Source: Sesamum alatum
Lineage: Eukaryota; Streptophyta; Magnoliopsida; Lamiales; Pedaliaceae
Direction: 5' to 3'
NCBI GenBank assembly: GCA_034509735.1
Contig: JACGWO010000010.1
Span: 8,321,193 to 8,385,192 of the forward strand
DNA: 64,000 bases
The position numbers were made by a program, and so were the translations under genes. This document shows, piece after piece, positions 45,301-57,122 of the stretch (position 1 is the stretch's first letter; every line of letters starts with the position of its first letter). The notes under the pieces were generated by a model that saw only the letters and a list, made by a program, of their open reading frames with translations, was not told the DNA's origin and ran no database searches.

Positions 45301-48300
45301 ATGAGCTCATCATTTTCTGAAATTGGTACTCATCCCCTCCCAAAATTATTTCCGTAAGTTTGCTGGCACTGAGTTTTAGATGTAACTTTAAAAGTGAAAC
45401 TTTTGTGGTTTCCTTACACTTTTCCACTCAACGTAGCAGTTGAGAGTTAATAATTGGTTGTCTTTAAGTGAGACAATGATTTAAGGTAGATGAATTTCCA
45501 TTTAAGCAATTGAGCCTTATTTAAGGTCATCTCGAGAAGTAGAAAGGGGCAAAAAGTTCTGAACATAGGGAGTATTATCTAGTCAGCCTATGTCTTTACA
45601 CTTCTATTCTCTTCAGAGGATTTTCATTTCCTTTCTTTCATTGCTTCTCTTAAGAAAGTGCAACTAATTGCACTGAAGAATGAATGGACTTCTCCGTTTT
45701 ACCCTAGTGGTTGTTTTTTATTTAACGATGTGTGTCTGAAATACTAATTATGTGCATAATTTTTTAACAAATTATCAAGTTCGTATACCTATTTTTGCTA
45801 TAATTTTTAATTTATATAGTACATTTAAATCCACATTAAAAAAAGGGAAATATAAAAGAATAAATGTTATTGGAGAGAATGAAAGAAACCATTAGATAAA
45901 AGAGATACACGTTAAATTCAAAGAGAGTGGGATAAAAGTGGGAATTAGAGAAAGACAGAACTTGGAGAAAGTGGAGGTATATGTGGGAGTTGGAGAGAGC
46001 AAGGGAGGCATGAGGAAAAGCAACCGCCGCCAAATTAAAACAGCCTGCTTCAGTTATCAAAGACTAGTATATCCTGCACACTCAAATGTGTCTGCAAAAT
46101 TAATTTTAAATTTTAAAAACTAGTTATTATTTTGAAATATATATATGCCCATTGGATAAATAAAAATATTATAGAACTAGAATGAGGTTGTGAGAAATTA
46201 TTGGAAAAAGAGTGAGAAGAAAGAAAAAGAGATGTGGAAGTCAAGCAGATTGAGAAATTGAAAGTTGAGAGAGAAAAATAAATATTAAGAAATAATTAAA
46301 AAATAAGAAATGACAGACCGAAAAACTTAAAATCACTACAAGGGTGCTCTTCAGTTACATAAAGGTATAGATGATAGATGTTAAGTCAAGTACAAACAAT
46401 GTGGGCATATGCTGTAACTTATTATTTGAAAAGCCAAATGAATTTTGAAAAGGAAAAACTTACAAACATTAGACTATGATCTAATCCTTGCTTGAGTTAT
46501 CTTAAGCTTTTGACTTTGCTATGACACATTTCTTAATACCGAAGTTCAATTTTGTGACTGTGGGAAAACTAGGGCATTGTTCGTCAAACTTTTGGGATGA
46601 TAAATCCAATTAAAGAGTACAAAATTGAATTTGCAACCATTTTCTTATCATACTTTGGATGCACCCTATCCAATTCTTATCCCCAATTATCTAATACACG
46701 AACTACCTTTCTTTTTGCCTTTTCTTTTCATACTTACTCCCTCTGCCACCACAAATTATTTTTCTCTTATTTTCAAGATAAAGTACACTAATTTATAACA
46801 ATTCAATCTGTGCCCTTATATAGTTGAAGATGGTCACTTTGGTGTCTTTGGTCTATCATGTGATTTTTTCTTACTATTTTCCCTCTTCTCTCTCTCCAAT
46901 TTTAAGTCTTTTTTTCCTTTCTCCAACTTCTACGTGTCTTTTTCCTTCTCCCAGTAATAGGCCTTTTCCCTTTACTCTTTTTAATATCTATCCATTGTTA
47001 GAAATTATTTCCAAACATTAATAAAAAATTGTATTATCTGAATTTTTTACATATTTATGTGTGTGTATATATATTAAAGAATGCCAATGTCTTTCTATGA
47101 TTTAATTTTACTTGCACATTCATTTGAAATCATTTTATATATATCTCCTGATGATGCATTAGTTTATACTGATTGCAAACTAGAACTGGGTTAGGGCAAA
47201 AAACATATCAAGCACTCCCACAACATGATGTCCAGTTTTGCATTAATTTTTCCAATACATTTTGAAGCTATAGAGCGCGGGAAGAAGTACCAGAAGAGCA
47301 ATGCCTTGAAATTTTTACTCATTCTTATAGTGTTTCCTTATTTTCTTTGATGTGCTAGTTTGATTCTGCTACTTCATTAGAAAATGACAATATTGTCATT
47401 GAACCTTAACAATAACCCTATTTTGTTCCAGAGGTACTGCCGCAACTAATATCTCTCTGCATTGTGATTTGTCTCTTGTCAAAATTTACTTCTAATTTGT
47501 ATATACAGGATCATGGTGGAATCATCTGCAACTGATTTCTTCTCATATAGTTCATTTGTCCTTGTTCTTGTAGCCCTTCAATTGTCTGTACAAGAGGGTG
47601 CAGCAGATCAATCAAACCAGACCGACGTGAATAAGCTGTTGGCAGATCAATCCTTTGTGTCCTCCATCCTTACTTCAGTAAGTCCAATGCTGATATTTTC
47701 ATGCCTTTCTGGTTTACTTTTGTAGTTAATTGATTTTTAAATTAGTAAATATTTTGCTATCACTTCATGTCATAATTCATGGTTATTTACTTTAACAGCT
47801 TCCAGGAGTTGATCCAAACGACCCCCATGTCAAAGATTTGCTTGCCTCTATGCAGAATCAGTCTGAGGTGAGTTCAGCAATTGATTTTTGTTGAAGCCAT
47901 TGAATCGTTGATTACTATTTAGTTCTTATATATCTATATTAGTAATCTCTTTTCTCTGTCTCTCTCACACACAAAGCTGGTTTTGCAATTCTCTCAGTGT
48001 TTCTGGAAGTTCTGTTTACACGAGGGTGACTTGATGCATAACATGAGATTGAGGATGAGATGATAAAACTTCCGGTCTAATCTATGGAATGGGATATTGA
48101 TCATTCTATCTTAGCCTTAAGATATTGAACCTTTCTGCAGTGCTCATCATATCATTGTTCCTTATGCAAAATTCCCCATATATCTCTTTGGTTCTCTTGT
48201 TTTTTCCCCATCCGTCTTTCCTTTGTGTATGATTGATGTTGGAAATAACAGTTATAGATGCAAATGTTGGAGAGATTTGTCATACGTTTCTTTTCATCAA

Positions 48301-48617
48301 TATTAGAACCAAGGAAATCGGACCAAACCTTAGAAAAAGAAGCTACAACTGATCTTTTCTTTGCTTTGCTTGAAGCCCTGTGAGATGATTGAATATGGAA
48401 CCGAACTGGCCAATTTTCTCCCCTAAATGCGAGAAATTGAAACTAAAATGAGCTAAATGTATTTGCATGTTTTTTTTGCTTAAACAAAACCAACTAGTGG
48501 TTTTGCACCTGCTTCTTTAGTGCTTGTTTTTGTTTCCTTTGATTTCTTACCATGTATGTATGGTTCTAGCCGAACAAGGAAGAAGATAAGGAGTCAAAAG
48601 AGGAGGAAAAGAAGTGA
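42358..48617 (+). CDS. RPN10: 26S proteasome ubiquitin receptor RPN10 (PSMD4)
   Basis: Ten coding exons join in frame to a 403-residue protein: 42358-42369, 42469-42582, 42757-42862, 43211-43325, 43422-43631, 43721-44030, 45121-45244, 47574-47677, 47799-47867 and 48570-48617 (TGA). All introns are GT..AG. Residues 1 to about 190 form the von Willebrand A domain ([20 protein letters not shown] start) that docks RPN10 in the regulatory particle between base and lid. Three ubiquitin-interacting motifs follow: [16 protein letters not shown] (about 223-238), [15 protein letters not shown] (about 292-306) and [12 protein letters not shown] (about 327-338). It captures polyubiquitinated substrates in cytosol and nucleus. 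An Ala9 run (201-209) precedes the first motif. The length is close to known plant RPN10 (Arabidopsis about 386). The third motif is split by the 2.3-kb intron 7, which holds a Helitron. Nothing suggests loss of function. Confidence 0.96.
45245..47573 (+). other. RPN10: RPN10 intron 7, 2.3 kb, transposon-rich
   Basis: The GTGAGC donor and TTGTAG acceptor are both good. The intron holds purine-rich repeat DNA (45840-46060), a minus-strand Helitron (46064-46371) and, at 46810-47080, a further block resembling the same Helitron's pyrimidine-rich start ('cactttggtgtctttggtctatcat'). All the other introns are 88-1090 bp, so the insertions explain the extra length. Confidence 0.8.
46064..46371 (-). 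mobile_element. Short Helitron in RPN10 intron 7 (minus)
   Basis: Read on the minus strand, it starts TCTATACCTTTATGTAACTG and ends ATATACTAG. The base before is A and the base after is T. A hairpin word ACACATTTGAGTGT lies about 15 bases before the CTAG end. The first 90 bases resemble the Helitron 9191-9436. It is non-coding and antisense to RPN10. Confidence 0.75.
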
Positions 48618-49178
48618 ACATGCCTATAGTCGGTATCCACCACCAGGTGTAATTTCAAGGTTTAATGAACGTTCTTGTTAATTTAAATTGGTTACAATAC
48701 ATTTCTTTTCCACTCAAACAGATTGTGGATATCATGCTATCAAGTATCTAATCCCTTAAGCTAACTATAGGAACTTGTGTCGAGCAGGGGAAGAACCTTG
48801 CGTTCCAAGAGTCGTGTAAGGCGTCGAAGTGGCACTAGGAATGTTGGTTATTGTTGTCAGTCAGAAGGGAATATGCCTTGAACATTCTCATGTTATGAAC
48901 TGATGTAGCATGATCCAGTGATTTCGGATATATTTTGTTCTTTCGCAGTATTTCCATGAAAATATACGTGGCATGGGTTCTGGAATTTCATCTTTGTCAA
49001 GTATTTTGTGTTTATTCTCAAGTATTTCCCTTGTGTTAGGTGATTTTCATGTATTCTCTAGTGAGGATTAGATGCTCAACTTGTGGTTGTTATAGAAGAA
49101 AGCTGCTGAATGAAAGACTTAATGAAGGGTTTACGTTTATCCAATCCTTCGGTCTTCGTTTTTAGTAGAGCTGCATTA
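48618..49178 (+). other. RPN10: RPN10 3' region
   Basis: The 3' UTR probably extends into this stretch. A possible UTR intron may run from GGTGTAATTTC (about 48647) to CGAGCAG (48788), but I cannot prove it. No obvious AATAAA was found close to the stop. The right boundary is set by the MULE-type MITE at 49188. Confidence 0.4.
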
Positions 49179-49187
49179 GTTTTACTG

Positions 49188-49621
49188 TTTTAGGGTGAAT
49201 TATAATGATTTTTCCTGAGATTTGATATAATTATGGATGCCCTTTCGTTTTTTCAAAAATTGCAAATATTCTATTGATGTTTGTAATTTTGAACCAAATG
49301 TCTGGAATTGTGTATTTTTTTTTTGAAATTATAGAAAAATTAGTCGAGGTAAATTATATTATTGCTCCTTTGTGTGAAATATGAAAAAAATATCTTTCTG
49401 TGCATTCTAGTTTAATTATTTTTTAAAATTAATAAAATAATTTAGTTTGCATAAGGGTATTTTGGTCTGTTTATTCATGGAAATGGATTTAATTGAATTA
49501 TTTGTTAGATGGATATAAATCTTATAGGGTATTTGTAATTTTTGAAAAAAAATAGGAATATCTATAATTTTGTCAACTTTTTGTGTCAACTTTTAGTGGA
49601 GGGAATTATAATTCACCCTTT
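49188..49621. mobile_element. MULE-type MITE, 434 bp
   Basis: It is flanked by perfect 9-bp repeats, GTTTTACTG (49179-49187 and 49622-49630). The ends read (TTTT)AGGGTGAATTATAA and AAAGGGTGAATTATAA on the minus strand. The interior has 'gaggtaaattatattattgctcctttgtgtgaaat', which recurs in the element 61715-62075, so the two are one family. It lies 570 bp past the RPN10 stop and may sit in or next to its 3' end. Confidence 0.85.
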
Positions 49622-50058
49622 GTTTTACTGAGTTTTGTGGTCGTGATTTGGCCATAAATACGACTTGAAATGAGCATACAGGATATGGGTAGTTTAAGTA
49701 CAATACAGGAAATTTGAGAGGGAAGAAAATACGATACGGTGTTGAATACGATCGAAGGAGTGTTTGATATGCTTTTTTAATAAATTTGGGGTCGAAATGT
49801 AAAAAGGAATAATCTGATTATTTTTTTATTTTCATCTTCTCGGATGTTTTGTAATGGCTTTAACTAAAATATCATAAAACTTATTGAAAAACAAAAGAAT
49901 TATGAGATTTAATTAAAAAGTTATACGTATTTATTTTATATTCCTACTATATTGATATTTTAATATATGGATTTTTCTTTTAATTTGTATATACAACGTT
50001 GTTAGTGCGTTTTATATTGATAACCATCATACTAATAGTGAAGAAAAAGGGATGGAGC

Positions 50059-51380
50059 CTCGATTCGCCTATGGCAGGACCCTTGGTTGCCCCCCGTTCA
50101 CTTTTCGTCCAATAACAGCTTCCGCACGTGACTCGACTGAAATGAGGGTCTCGGACCTGATCAACCCTGTTACACAAGATGGGATGTCTAGTAGGTTGAT
50201 TCAATTTTTTGGCTTGTGGATAGAGAAGTTATCCTTGGTATTGCGTTAAGCAGATATGGTGTTGATGACCAGATTATTTGACATTTTTCGAAGGATGGGC
50301 GTTTTAGTGTCCGCAACGCTTATCACTTGGCGTGCTCGCTTGAGGATAATACTGAGTTGAGTTCCAACTCGGGTGCTAATTCTTGTTGGTGAAGGAAGCT
50401 GTGGCAGGCCAACATCCCTAGAAAAATCAAAGTGTTTGCTTGGAAAGCTTTCTCAAATGCCCTGCCTACTGCAGCGAACCTGAATAGACGACTTCATTCA
50501 AATGAAATCTCTTGTCCCTTTTGTTTTGATGCCAGGGAGGATGAAATACATGCACTACTCCTGTGCCCCTTTGCGCGTCAGGTATTGAGTCTTTCCAATT
50601 TTCGTTGGGCGACTTTAAATCGGTTCTCTGATGGTGTGTCCCGCTGGTTTCAATATGTGAGTACTACACCTGACGCCAATGAATTCTCTTTGTTCCTTAG
50701 TCTTGCTTGGTGCATCTGGTGTGCAGAAACTCTAAACTCATGCAGCATCGTTTCCTTCTTCCTGACCAGGTTCTAAGCTTCGTCACTTGCTATTTGGAAG
50801 CCTACAATAATCAGAATGCTACAGCCTCTCTCATCCCCTCTACTACCGTCTTACAAAGCTGGCAATGCCCCCCAGCCGGCTCGATCAAGCCCAATTGCGA
50901 TGGTGCCATCTTTGGTCAAGGCGAGTCCCTGGGAGTTGGTGTGGTTGCCCGGGATGACAGGGGTGTGTGTTTGGCCTGGATTTCGAAGTGTCTCATTAAG
51001 ACGGCAGATGGCGAATTGGCTGAAGCTATGGTTGTCCTGTCCGGACTTGAATTAGCTGCTCGATATGGTTGGAGTTCTATCGTAATCGAAATTGACTGCA
51101 CGAATCTCTTCTTCAAGCTTAGGTCTCCTAATTCAGATCTCTCGTTCATTGGACCTATTGTTTCAGACTCCTTCTGTTTAGCTGCTAGTTTTTTATCATG
51201 TTCTTTTAATTTGGTTTTCCCCGTTCATGTAATTCTGTAGCCCATGAATTAGCTAAATCTGCTTCAGACTCGATGGAAGGCACTTTCATCCTTCCAGCAA
51301 GCGTAGCTAATCTTGCTTTGGCTGATCTCTCCAGTCATTAATGAAATTTCTCTTATTCTCAAAAAAAAAAAAAAAAAAAA
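50059..51380 (+). mobile_element. 5'-truncated LINE with poly(A) tail
   Basis: It ends in 20 A (51361-51380). GATGGAGC precedes it (50051-50058) and follows the A tail (51381-51388), so the target duplication is at least 8 bp. It keeps the C-terminal part of ORF2. The 5' part with endonuclease and RT was lost at insertion. The first 60 codons (50052-50249) belong to the region before zf-RVT. Confidence 0.87.
50432..51240 (+). pseudogene. LINE zf-RVT and RNase H, partial
   Basis: zf-RVT has FAWKAFSNALPTAANL (from 50435), then CPFCFDAREDEIHALLLCPFA (about 50513-50575; Cys-x2-Cys and His). RNase H has IKPNCDGAIFGQGE (about 50885, catalytic Asp), DGELAEAMVVLSGLELAA (about 51005, Glu) and SIVIEIDC (about 51077, Asp), so the D-E-D set is present. 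A frameshift lies between the two parts (50700-50776 overlap). This tail of ORF2 cannot act alone. Confidence 0.82.
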
Positions 51381-51388
51381 GATGGAGC

Positions 51389-51649
51389 AAGTTGAAGTAT
51401 GAATAGTAAAAAAAATTAGACCTAAACAGGAGCGAAAAGAAAACAAAAGAAAAAAAAGGAAGAAAATCAGTTTGATTAAAGTACGACGGATTACAGAGGT
51501 CTAATTCTAGATATTAATTATTGTTGTTGTTATTATTATTACTATTATATTGTTATTATTATATAGACGCATAATTGTTATATCGATTGAGATGATACAA
51601 CGTGAGTTGGCTTTATATTAAAAAAATTACAATTAGGTATATCTATATC
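51389..51649. other. Short spacer between two LINEs
   Basis: AT-rich, with GTT/ATT triplet repeats around 51520-51560. No gene. Confidence 0.5.
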
Positions 51650-53215
51650 CATATCTATCTAATTCTTTGTGGGTTGATGTCCTTCGTCGGAAATACTGTA
51701 AGAGATCTTGTGCCGCTCTCACAAAGCTCCCGGCTATGAGCTCCCCGTAGTAGCCCCGCCTCCAACGGGCGAAAGTGGTGGCTGAGCCGTGTCTGTTTTG
51801 GGCACTGGGACGTGGAGAAATCTACTTCTGGCATGATTTGTAGGTGGATGATGTTTCTATCGCAGATATGGTAAACCCTCCCCCCCTGTCCTACATGACA
51901 AGATATCAAGTAATTGGTGCCGAGGCGCTTGGGACAAGGTCAAGTTGGGACGTGTTTCGCCAGGGCCTTTGGTCTCGCGGGTGCTGCAAATTCCTTTCGA
52001 CCCCTTCGCCGCGGACAGGCCATGCTGGACGTGGGATCCTGCTGGAAATTTTTCTTTGAAATCGGCCGCCAAAATGAACAGGATCAGCAGAACCTCTCGG
52101 CCCCTCCTCAGGGATACATGGCACAAGACAATCTCTCTGTCTATCTCCTTTATTTGGCACCTGCTTCACAACCTTCTACCAGTGCTGCACTGATACCAAA
52201 ACAATATCGCACCTCTTCCTCTGCGGCCGGGTAGTTACAGCGGTATGGAAGTTCTTTGGCTCCTTATTTGATTTCTCCCCCTCGAAAACTCAGCACGTCG
52301 CCTCGATGCTGCACGCCTGGAAACTTTCGAGCCCTTTGGCTCAAAGGGGCCATATTCGTATGCTGGTGCCTGTCCTGATCCTGTGGTTCACGTGGCGATG
52401 TCGAAATGAGGCCAAATTTGACAGTGTGCATTTCTCCTCCTCGCGGGTCATTCGCAAGGTTTTGGGGCACTTGCGGTGTTTACATCGTTCTGGCGTTTTC
52501 GAAGCTTCCAATTGGAAAGGAGATGCATAGGGGGCGGCACAGCTGGGTTTTGTGATTGCGAAGCCCAAACCGCTGCGCCCAATCTTGGTCCAGTGGCGGC
52601 GGCCGACTGAGGGCTGGTGGAAACTTAATTCAGATGGCGCGTCTAAAGAAAACCCAGGCAATGCTGGTGCCGGAGGTGTGGTGCAAGACAGTCACGGGAA
52701 TGTTGTCCTCGCTTTCTCGGATTTCCTCGGCACTCAAACCATAACGTTCGTGGAGCTCTTTGCGGTGGTTCGCTGCATGGATTTGGCTAACAACGCGGGG
52801 CTGCACTCACTTATGGGTAGAAGTGGATGCTCAGGCTATCACTAGTTTAATCCAAAAGGATCAGGGTCACTAGTGGATTCAACATTTGCTTACACGCATC
52901 CGAATTCTCCGTCGGCACATGAATGTTGTATTTTCGCATATCTATAGGGAGGGGAACCAACCTGCGGATTTGGCTTGCCAACAGGGCGCTCCCAGGTTTA
53001 CACCTAAGTAGGGGGCAGGCTCGCCTCGCTTCTTCGACTAGACAATCTTTTTCCTAGTTTTCGATTCTAGACTAGAGATTCTTTTGTAAAGGGAGTAATA
53101 CTCCTCTTTCATTCTGCTTTAAATTGTATAGGTTCCCTCAATTTTTAATAAACTGGTAGGGGTTCGCCTAACCCCCCGCCACGATACCGACGGCTTGCTA
53201 AAAAGAAAAAAAAAA
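51650..53215 (+). mobile_element. Second 5'-truncated LINE, GC-richer
   Basis: Its ORF2 C-terminal part is clearly more GC-rich than its surroundings. It ends in a 3' UTR with 'taaagggagtaatactcct', 'ccccgccacgataccgacgg' and an A-rich tail (53201-53215). The same tail pattern ends the LINE 3254-4089. I could not fix the 5' boundary or a target duplication. It belongs to a different lineage from 50059-51380, judging by its base composition and 3' UTR. Confidence 0.75.
51660..53000 (+). pseudogene. LINE zf-RVT/RNase H region, broken
   Basis: The zf-RVT-adjacent part is in 51840-52240 (WTWDPAGNFSLKSAA about 52030). RNase H starts WWKLNSDGASKENPG (about 52618; catalytic Asp), with GAGGVVQDSHGN and TITFVELFAVVRCMDLA (Glu) following. 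The end of the domain lies in other frames beyond 52845. A TAG at 52528 and several frame changes interrupt it. Confidence 0.8.
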
Positions 53216-55891
53216 TCCACAAGTGTTTGTTCCCCATTATAAAAGGAGAATTACACCGTTATTTAAGTATTCATTTTATTAATAGATAAAAATTAATTAT
53301 AAAATAATAAAATTCTCTCTCTCTCTCTCTCTCTTTATATATATATATAAGAAACTATTTAGAAGTTCTAATTGCTCTAAACTACTTAGAGAATGAAAAA
53401 TATATCCAACTAAAAAAAATCAATATGCAAATAATATTTCAATGCAATTACTTTGCTAGAATAAATTTTAATTATTTTGAGAAAAAATTAATTTACCAAG
53501 ACATAGTAAAATTATAAATAAATAACATATGAAAAATACATAAAATATTAATCTAAATTAAACTAACTTCAAAACTCCTTTAATAATAAATAAAAAATAA
53601 TTATAAAAGAATAAATTCTATTTGAAAAGAAAAAATTATTTAGTAGTCCTACAATTCTAATTTCTCTAAACTACTTAGAGAATGAATAATATTTTCAACT
53701 AAAAAAAATAATTATGCAAAAAATATTATTTCTACGCAATTACTTCGCTAGAGGAAGTCTTAATTGATTTAAGAAAAAATTAATTTATTATGTCACATAA
53801 AAAATTAAAAATAAATAACACATGAATAATATATAAATACTAATCTCAACTTAAATCTATTCATACATATAATACGATTAAATATCAAAATTTAATTGGA
53901 AATAAGAATATCAATCTTATTAAATTAGAAGTGTTGTTAAAAAATTTAAAAAGAGTTTCTTTTGACTAATTAATTTTATTTTAATATTAATAGGTGAAAA
54001 ACGCGTTCAAAGTACCCTCCCCTAAAACATTGAGATTGGACAATAGTGTAAATGGTAATATAATGAATAATTAAATTAAAAATCTTATAGAATATTAATT
54101 ACAACTGACATAATCATAGGCACTCATGAGACATATAGAGCTATGTTGGTACTTTAAAAGGGTTTAATCAATTTAAATCAAGTTTTTATTAAAAATAAAT
54201 AACCATTAATATAACATCATGAAGCAATTAAAAAACTAAAAATAAAAGATATTGCTAAAAAGTAACAAAAGGAAAATATATCGTTGGGTAATATATTGCA
54301 AAAGTTACGCAATAGGTTGATAAATTAGCAAACAAATATTAAAAATAATATGATTTAAAAGTAAGATTTCAAAATATAGCACATTAACATGTTAATTTCA
54401 GACAAAGTTTCAATTGTATAATTATATTCTTCACAAATAAAATTTTTCAATTATTATCCTAGATTGAATTTTTCGTAGAACATGACATATTAATAGATTT
54501 AGTATCAAGATCAAATTCACACATGAATTTGCTTCTTTTTTTTTTTTTATTTTAAATGGCACTAAAGGATAAAGTATAAGTTAATAAAGTAATTTCTTTA
54601 AGATGAAAGTATAAATTAGTTTTGTTTCTCTCTTTAGAATATCATAAAGTAAAATAAGAATTAATAAAAATGATTGAAATGGATAGAGGTAAAAGAATAG
54701 TGTAGACAACATTACAATAAATAACTAAATTTAAATTCTAAATATATATAGTACGTCGTACTTGAATTGAAATGTAACATAACTATTGGGCATATAGATG
54801 TAAAATATAATTATTTTGATATTAAGGGTTTATTTTGAATTAATTTTTTCTTATATATAACTAACAATTAGTATATCAATCAATTTCAAAACATTTATAA
54901 ACAAAACGATATTCATAAAAAATAAAAAACAAATATACGGCGTACAATTTATATTACAAAAATAAAGAAAGTCAAATGATGAATAATCATTAAAATGATC
55001 ACAATTAAAAGTAAGATTTTAATATAATTGTATACTAACATATTAGTGTAGACTAAATTCCAATTCTATAATTATATTTTCATATTAAGTAAATTAACAA
55101 ATTTTCAGAGCAATAAAATAATAAATAAAAAATGAATTAATTATGTTGAATATAGTAATAAAAGATGATAAATAAACAAACCAAAAAGAAATAAATTTTT
55201 TCAGGGATAAATTTATAAAAATTACCACAGTTTAAAATGTATGAGTACTAAGAATAAAATCGATATATGAAAATAAAAGCACTAACTTTATAACCAAAAG
55301 TAGGAAAAATTAAAAAAAATAAATATAGTAAATAGGTATATAAAACCTACAAATAAAAATGGATCAATTTTTTGAATTGGATTTTTTTTTGTAAAAATAA
55401 TTCAAAATAAGGAGCTTTGACTAATTATTTTTATTTTAATATTATTATTTTCATTTTCATATTGATTTGTCTAATACAAGATAATGAATTATAATCATTA
55501 GTGAATATAAAATATAAAGTTTTGATTTTGGGGCATATTTTTTTTTTAATTTAATAGTACCAATTAAATTCAGAAAATGAATTATAAATAATAATTAAAT
55601 AGCTTCCTCATCAATAATAATTATTATTAATTTTTTTGAAAATATAATTGTGTATACTAATGTTTCAATAATAGAAACATATATAATATCATAAACTTAA
55701 TATTTTTTTATAGCTAACTATAAATGATTATTTACCTCTAAAAATATATTTCTATACGTGCATCACACGCCATACTTTCTAGTAAATATAAAATTACATA
55801 TTATACATATATTTTAACGCACACATCCAAAATGCTTACACATAAAAAAAAAAAATCTCTATTATTTATAGTAGTCTTTTCTATTTATCTA
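53216..55891. other. AT-rich repeat region, no gene
   Basis: A CT microsatellite (53313-53334) is followed by a diverged tandem duplication of period about 289 bp ('ctctaaactacttagagaatgaa' at 53375 and 53664). A second pair of similar blocks is spaced about 650 bp ('aaaagtaagattt...' at 54358 and 55009). A Helitron-like 3' end ACGTGCATCACACG...CTAG|T lies at 55756-55783; the CGTG-CATCA-CACG word forms a hairpin. I could not find its 5' end; the whole 53.3-55.78 kb block may be one large, gene-free Helitron. No coding sequence. Confidence 0.55.
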
Positions 55892-56385
55892 TCTATATTG
55901 CTATTATAAAGAGGACACTTATAGATACAAAGTGGTAGTTTTTATACCACTACATCAAATTCTTATAATACCAAAAAATGCCCTTCAACTTCCCAACTCA
56001 TGTCATTGAATTAACTATTCAATTAAGCTCCTTTAGAAAATTAATTTCATATAATTACATCTACTCAGAAATTAAATTTTCTCCCATTGTGTTTAAGTTT
56101 ATTGTTAATTGAAATAGAAATAACATATTAGTATTTATGTTGCATATATATATAATCGACATTATCAATATAACAAATATTTTACAAAGTTTTAGTTTTT
56201 AAGTTAATTTGAGTAAATTATTGTATTGATAATTAATTCAATAGAAAAAATCATCAAACAAGTTTTATATGTGAGATTGCAAGGCAATGATAAATTTTAC
56301 GATATATGAATAAATTATGAGCTACAATAAAATAAAAATATTACTAAAAATTATGTGCGCAGGTATTGCGTGCCACAATTTCTAG
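55892..56385 (+). mobile_element. Non-autonomous Helitron, 494 bp
   Basis: It starts TCTATATTGCTATTATAAAG after host A and ends CTAG (56382-56385) before host T. A hairpin GCGCAGGTATTGCGTGC lies at 56358-56374, just before the end. Non-coding. Confidence 0.75.
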
Positions 56386-57122
56386 TATATATATTGTGTT
56401 CTAAATGTATAATATTTATATTTTTGGAAAACTATTGTATTTTTTATTCATATGATATAAAAAAAATCACATCAATAAAAAAATATTATTATATTTCTTT
56501 ATCATTAATACTTTTTATACATCATATCAAATATTTTTATTATACTTTCACATTTAATAACATAGAAAAAATTTCATCTCAACCAAGCAAATTCCACTCA
56601 TTTTTATTTTTATTGATGATATAGGATAATCTTATGAATGCCATATCAAGATCTACCCTCATTACGTCTACAATCATCAGACAATATTTAGATTCGTTGA
56701 TTCAATTTAGGGGCTTTACAACCCTGCTTTGGCACAATCCAAAACCCTAATATGTATGACTCATATTAACCATCCGATCATTTATGTGTATGTGGTTCAT
56801 GTAAAATCGTACAAATGAAGCTAACCTAAAAATAGTCGTTTTCTAGGCAGCAGGTACAACTTTCGTTACCCTAACATTCTTATGACTTTTACTTATCTTT
56901 CTATTATAACCTATCCGACTTAAGCATCGGAGGGCTATAACTAGGACTTCTTCGATGTGGTTCTAATGGTGGTCTGTTTTGTAGGTTACATAGCTAAGAG
57001 ATTCAAGGCGTAACTCATTACGTAGCATTCACCTAAATTCGCTCAAAAAGATCTTAACTTGAAATACAATATTTGACGTTTTCTGTGAAAACTCACTAGA
57101 TTTTCTCTTGAGTTTGAGAAAT
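56386..57122 (+). other. Spacer and probable gypsy LTR 3' part
   Basis: From about 56640 the sequence resembles the LTR of a Ty3/gypsy element, including CCGACTTAAGCATCGGAGG at about 56925, a phrase typical of Athila/Tat-type plant LTRs. 'ggcgtaactcattacg...cattcacctaaa' at 57010 has a diverged second copy near 59500 ('agcgtaatttactcat...cattcacctaaa'). The left LTR end was not found. Confidence 0.45.

Noticed and set aside
47513..47725. Open frame starting at 47513 in RPN10
   Set aside because: It only overlaps exon 8 with read-through into both introns. Splice sites at 47573/47574 and 47677/47678 explain it.
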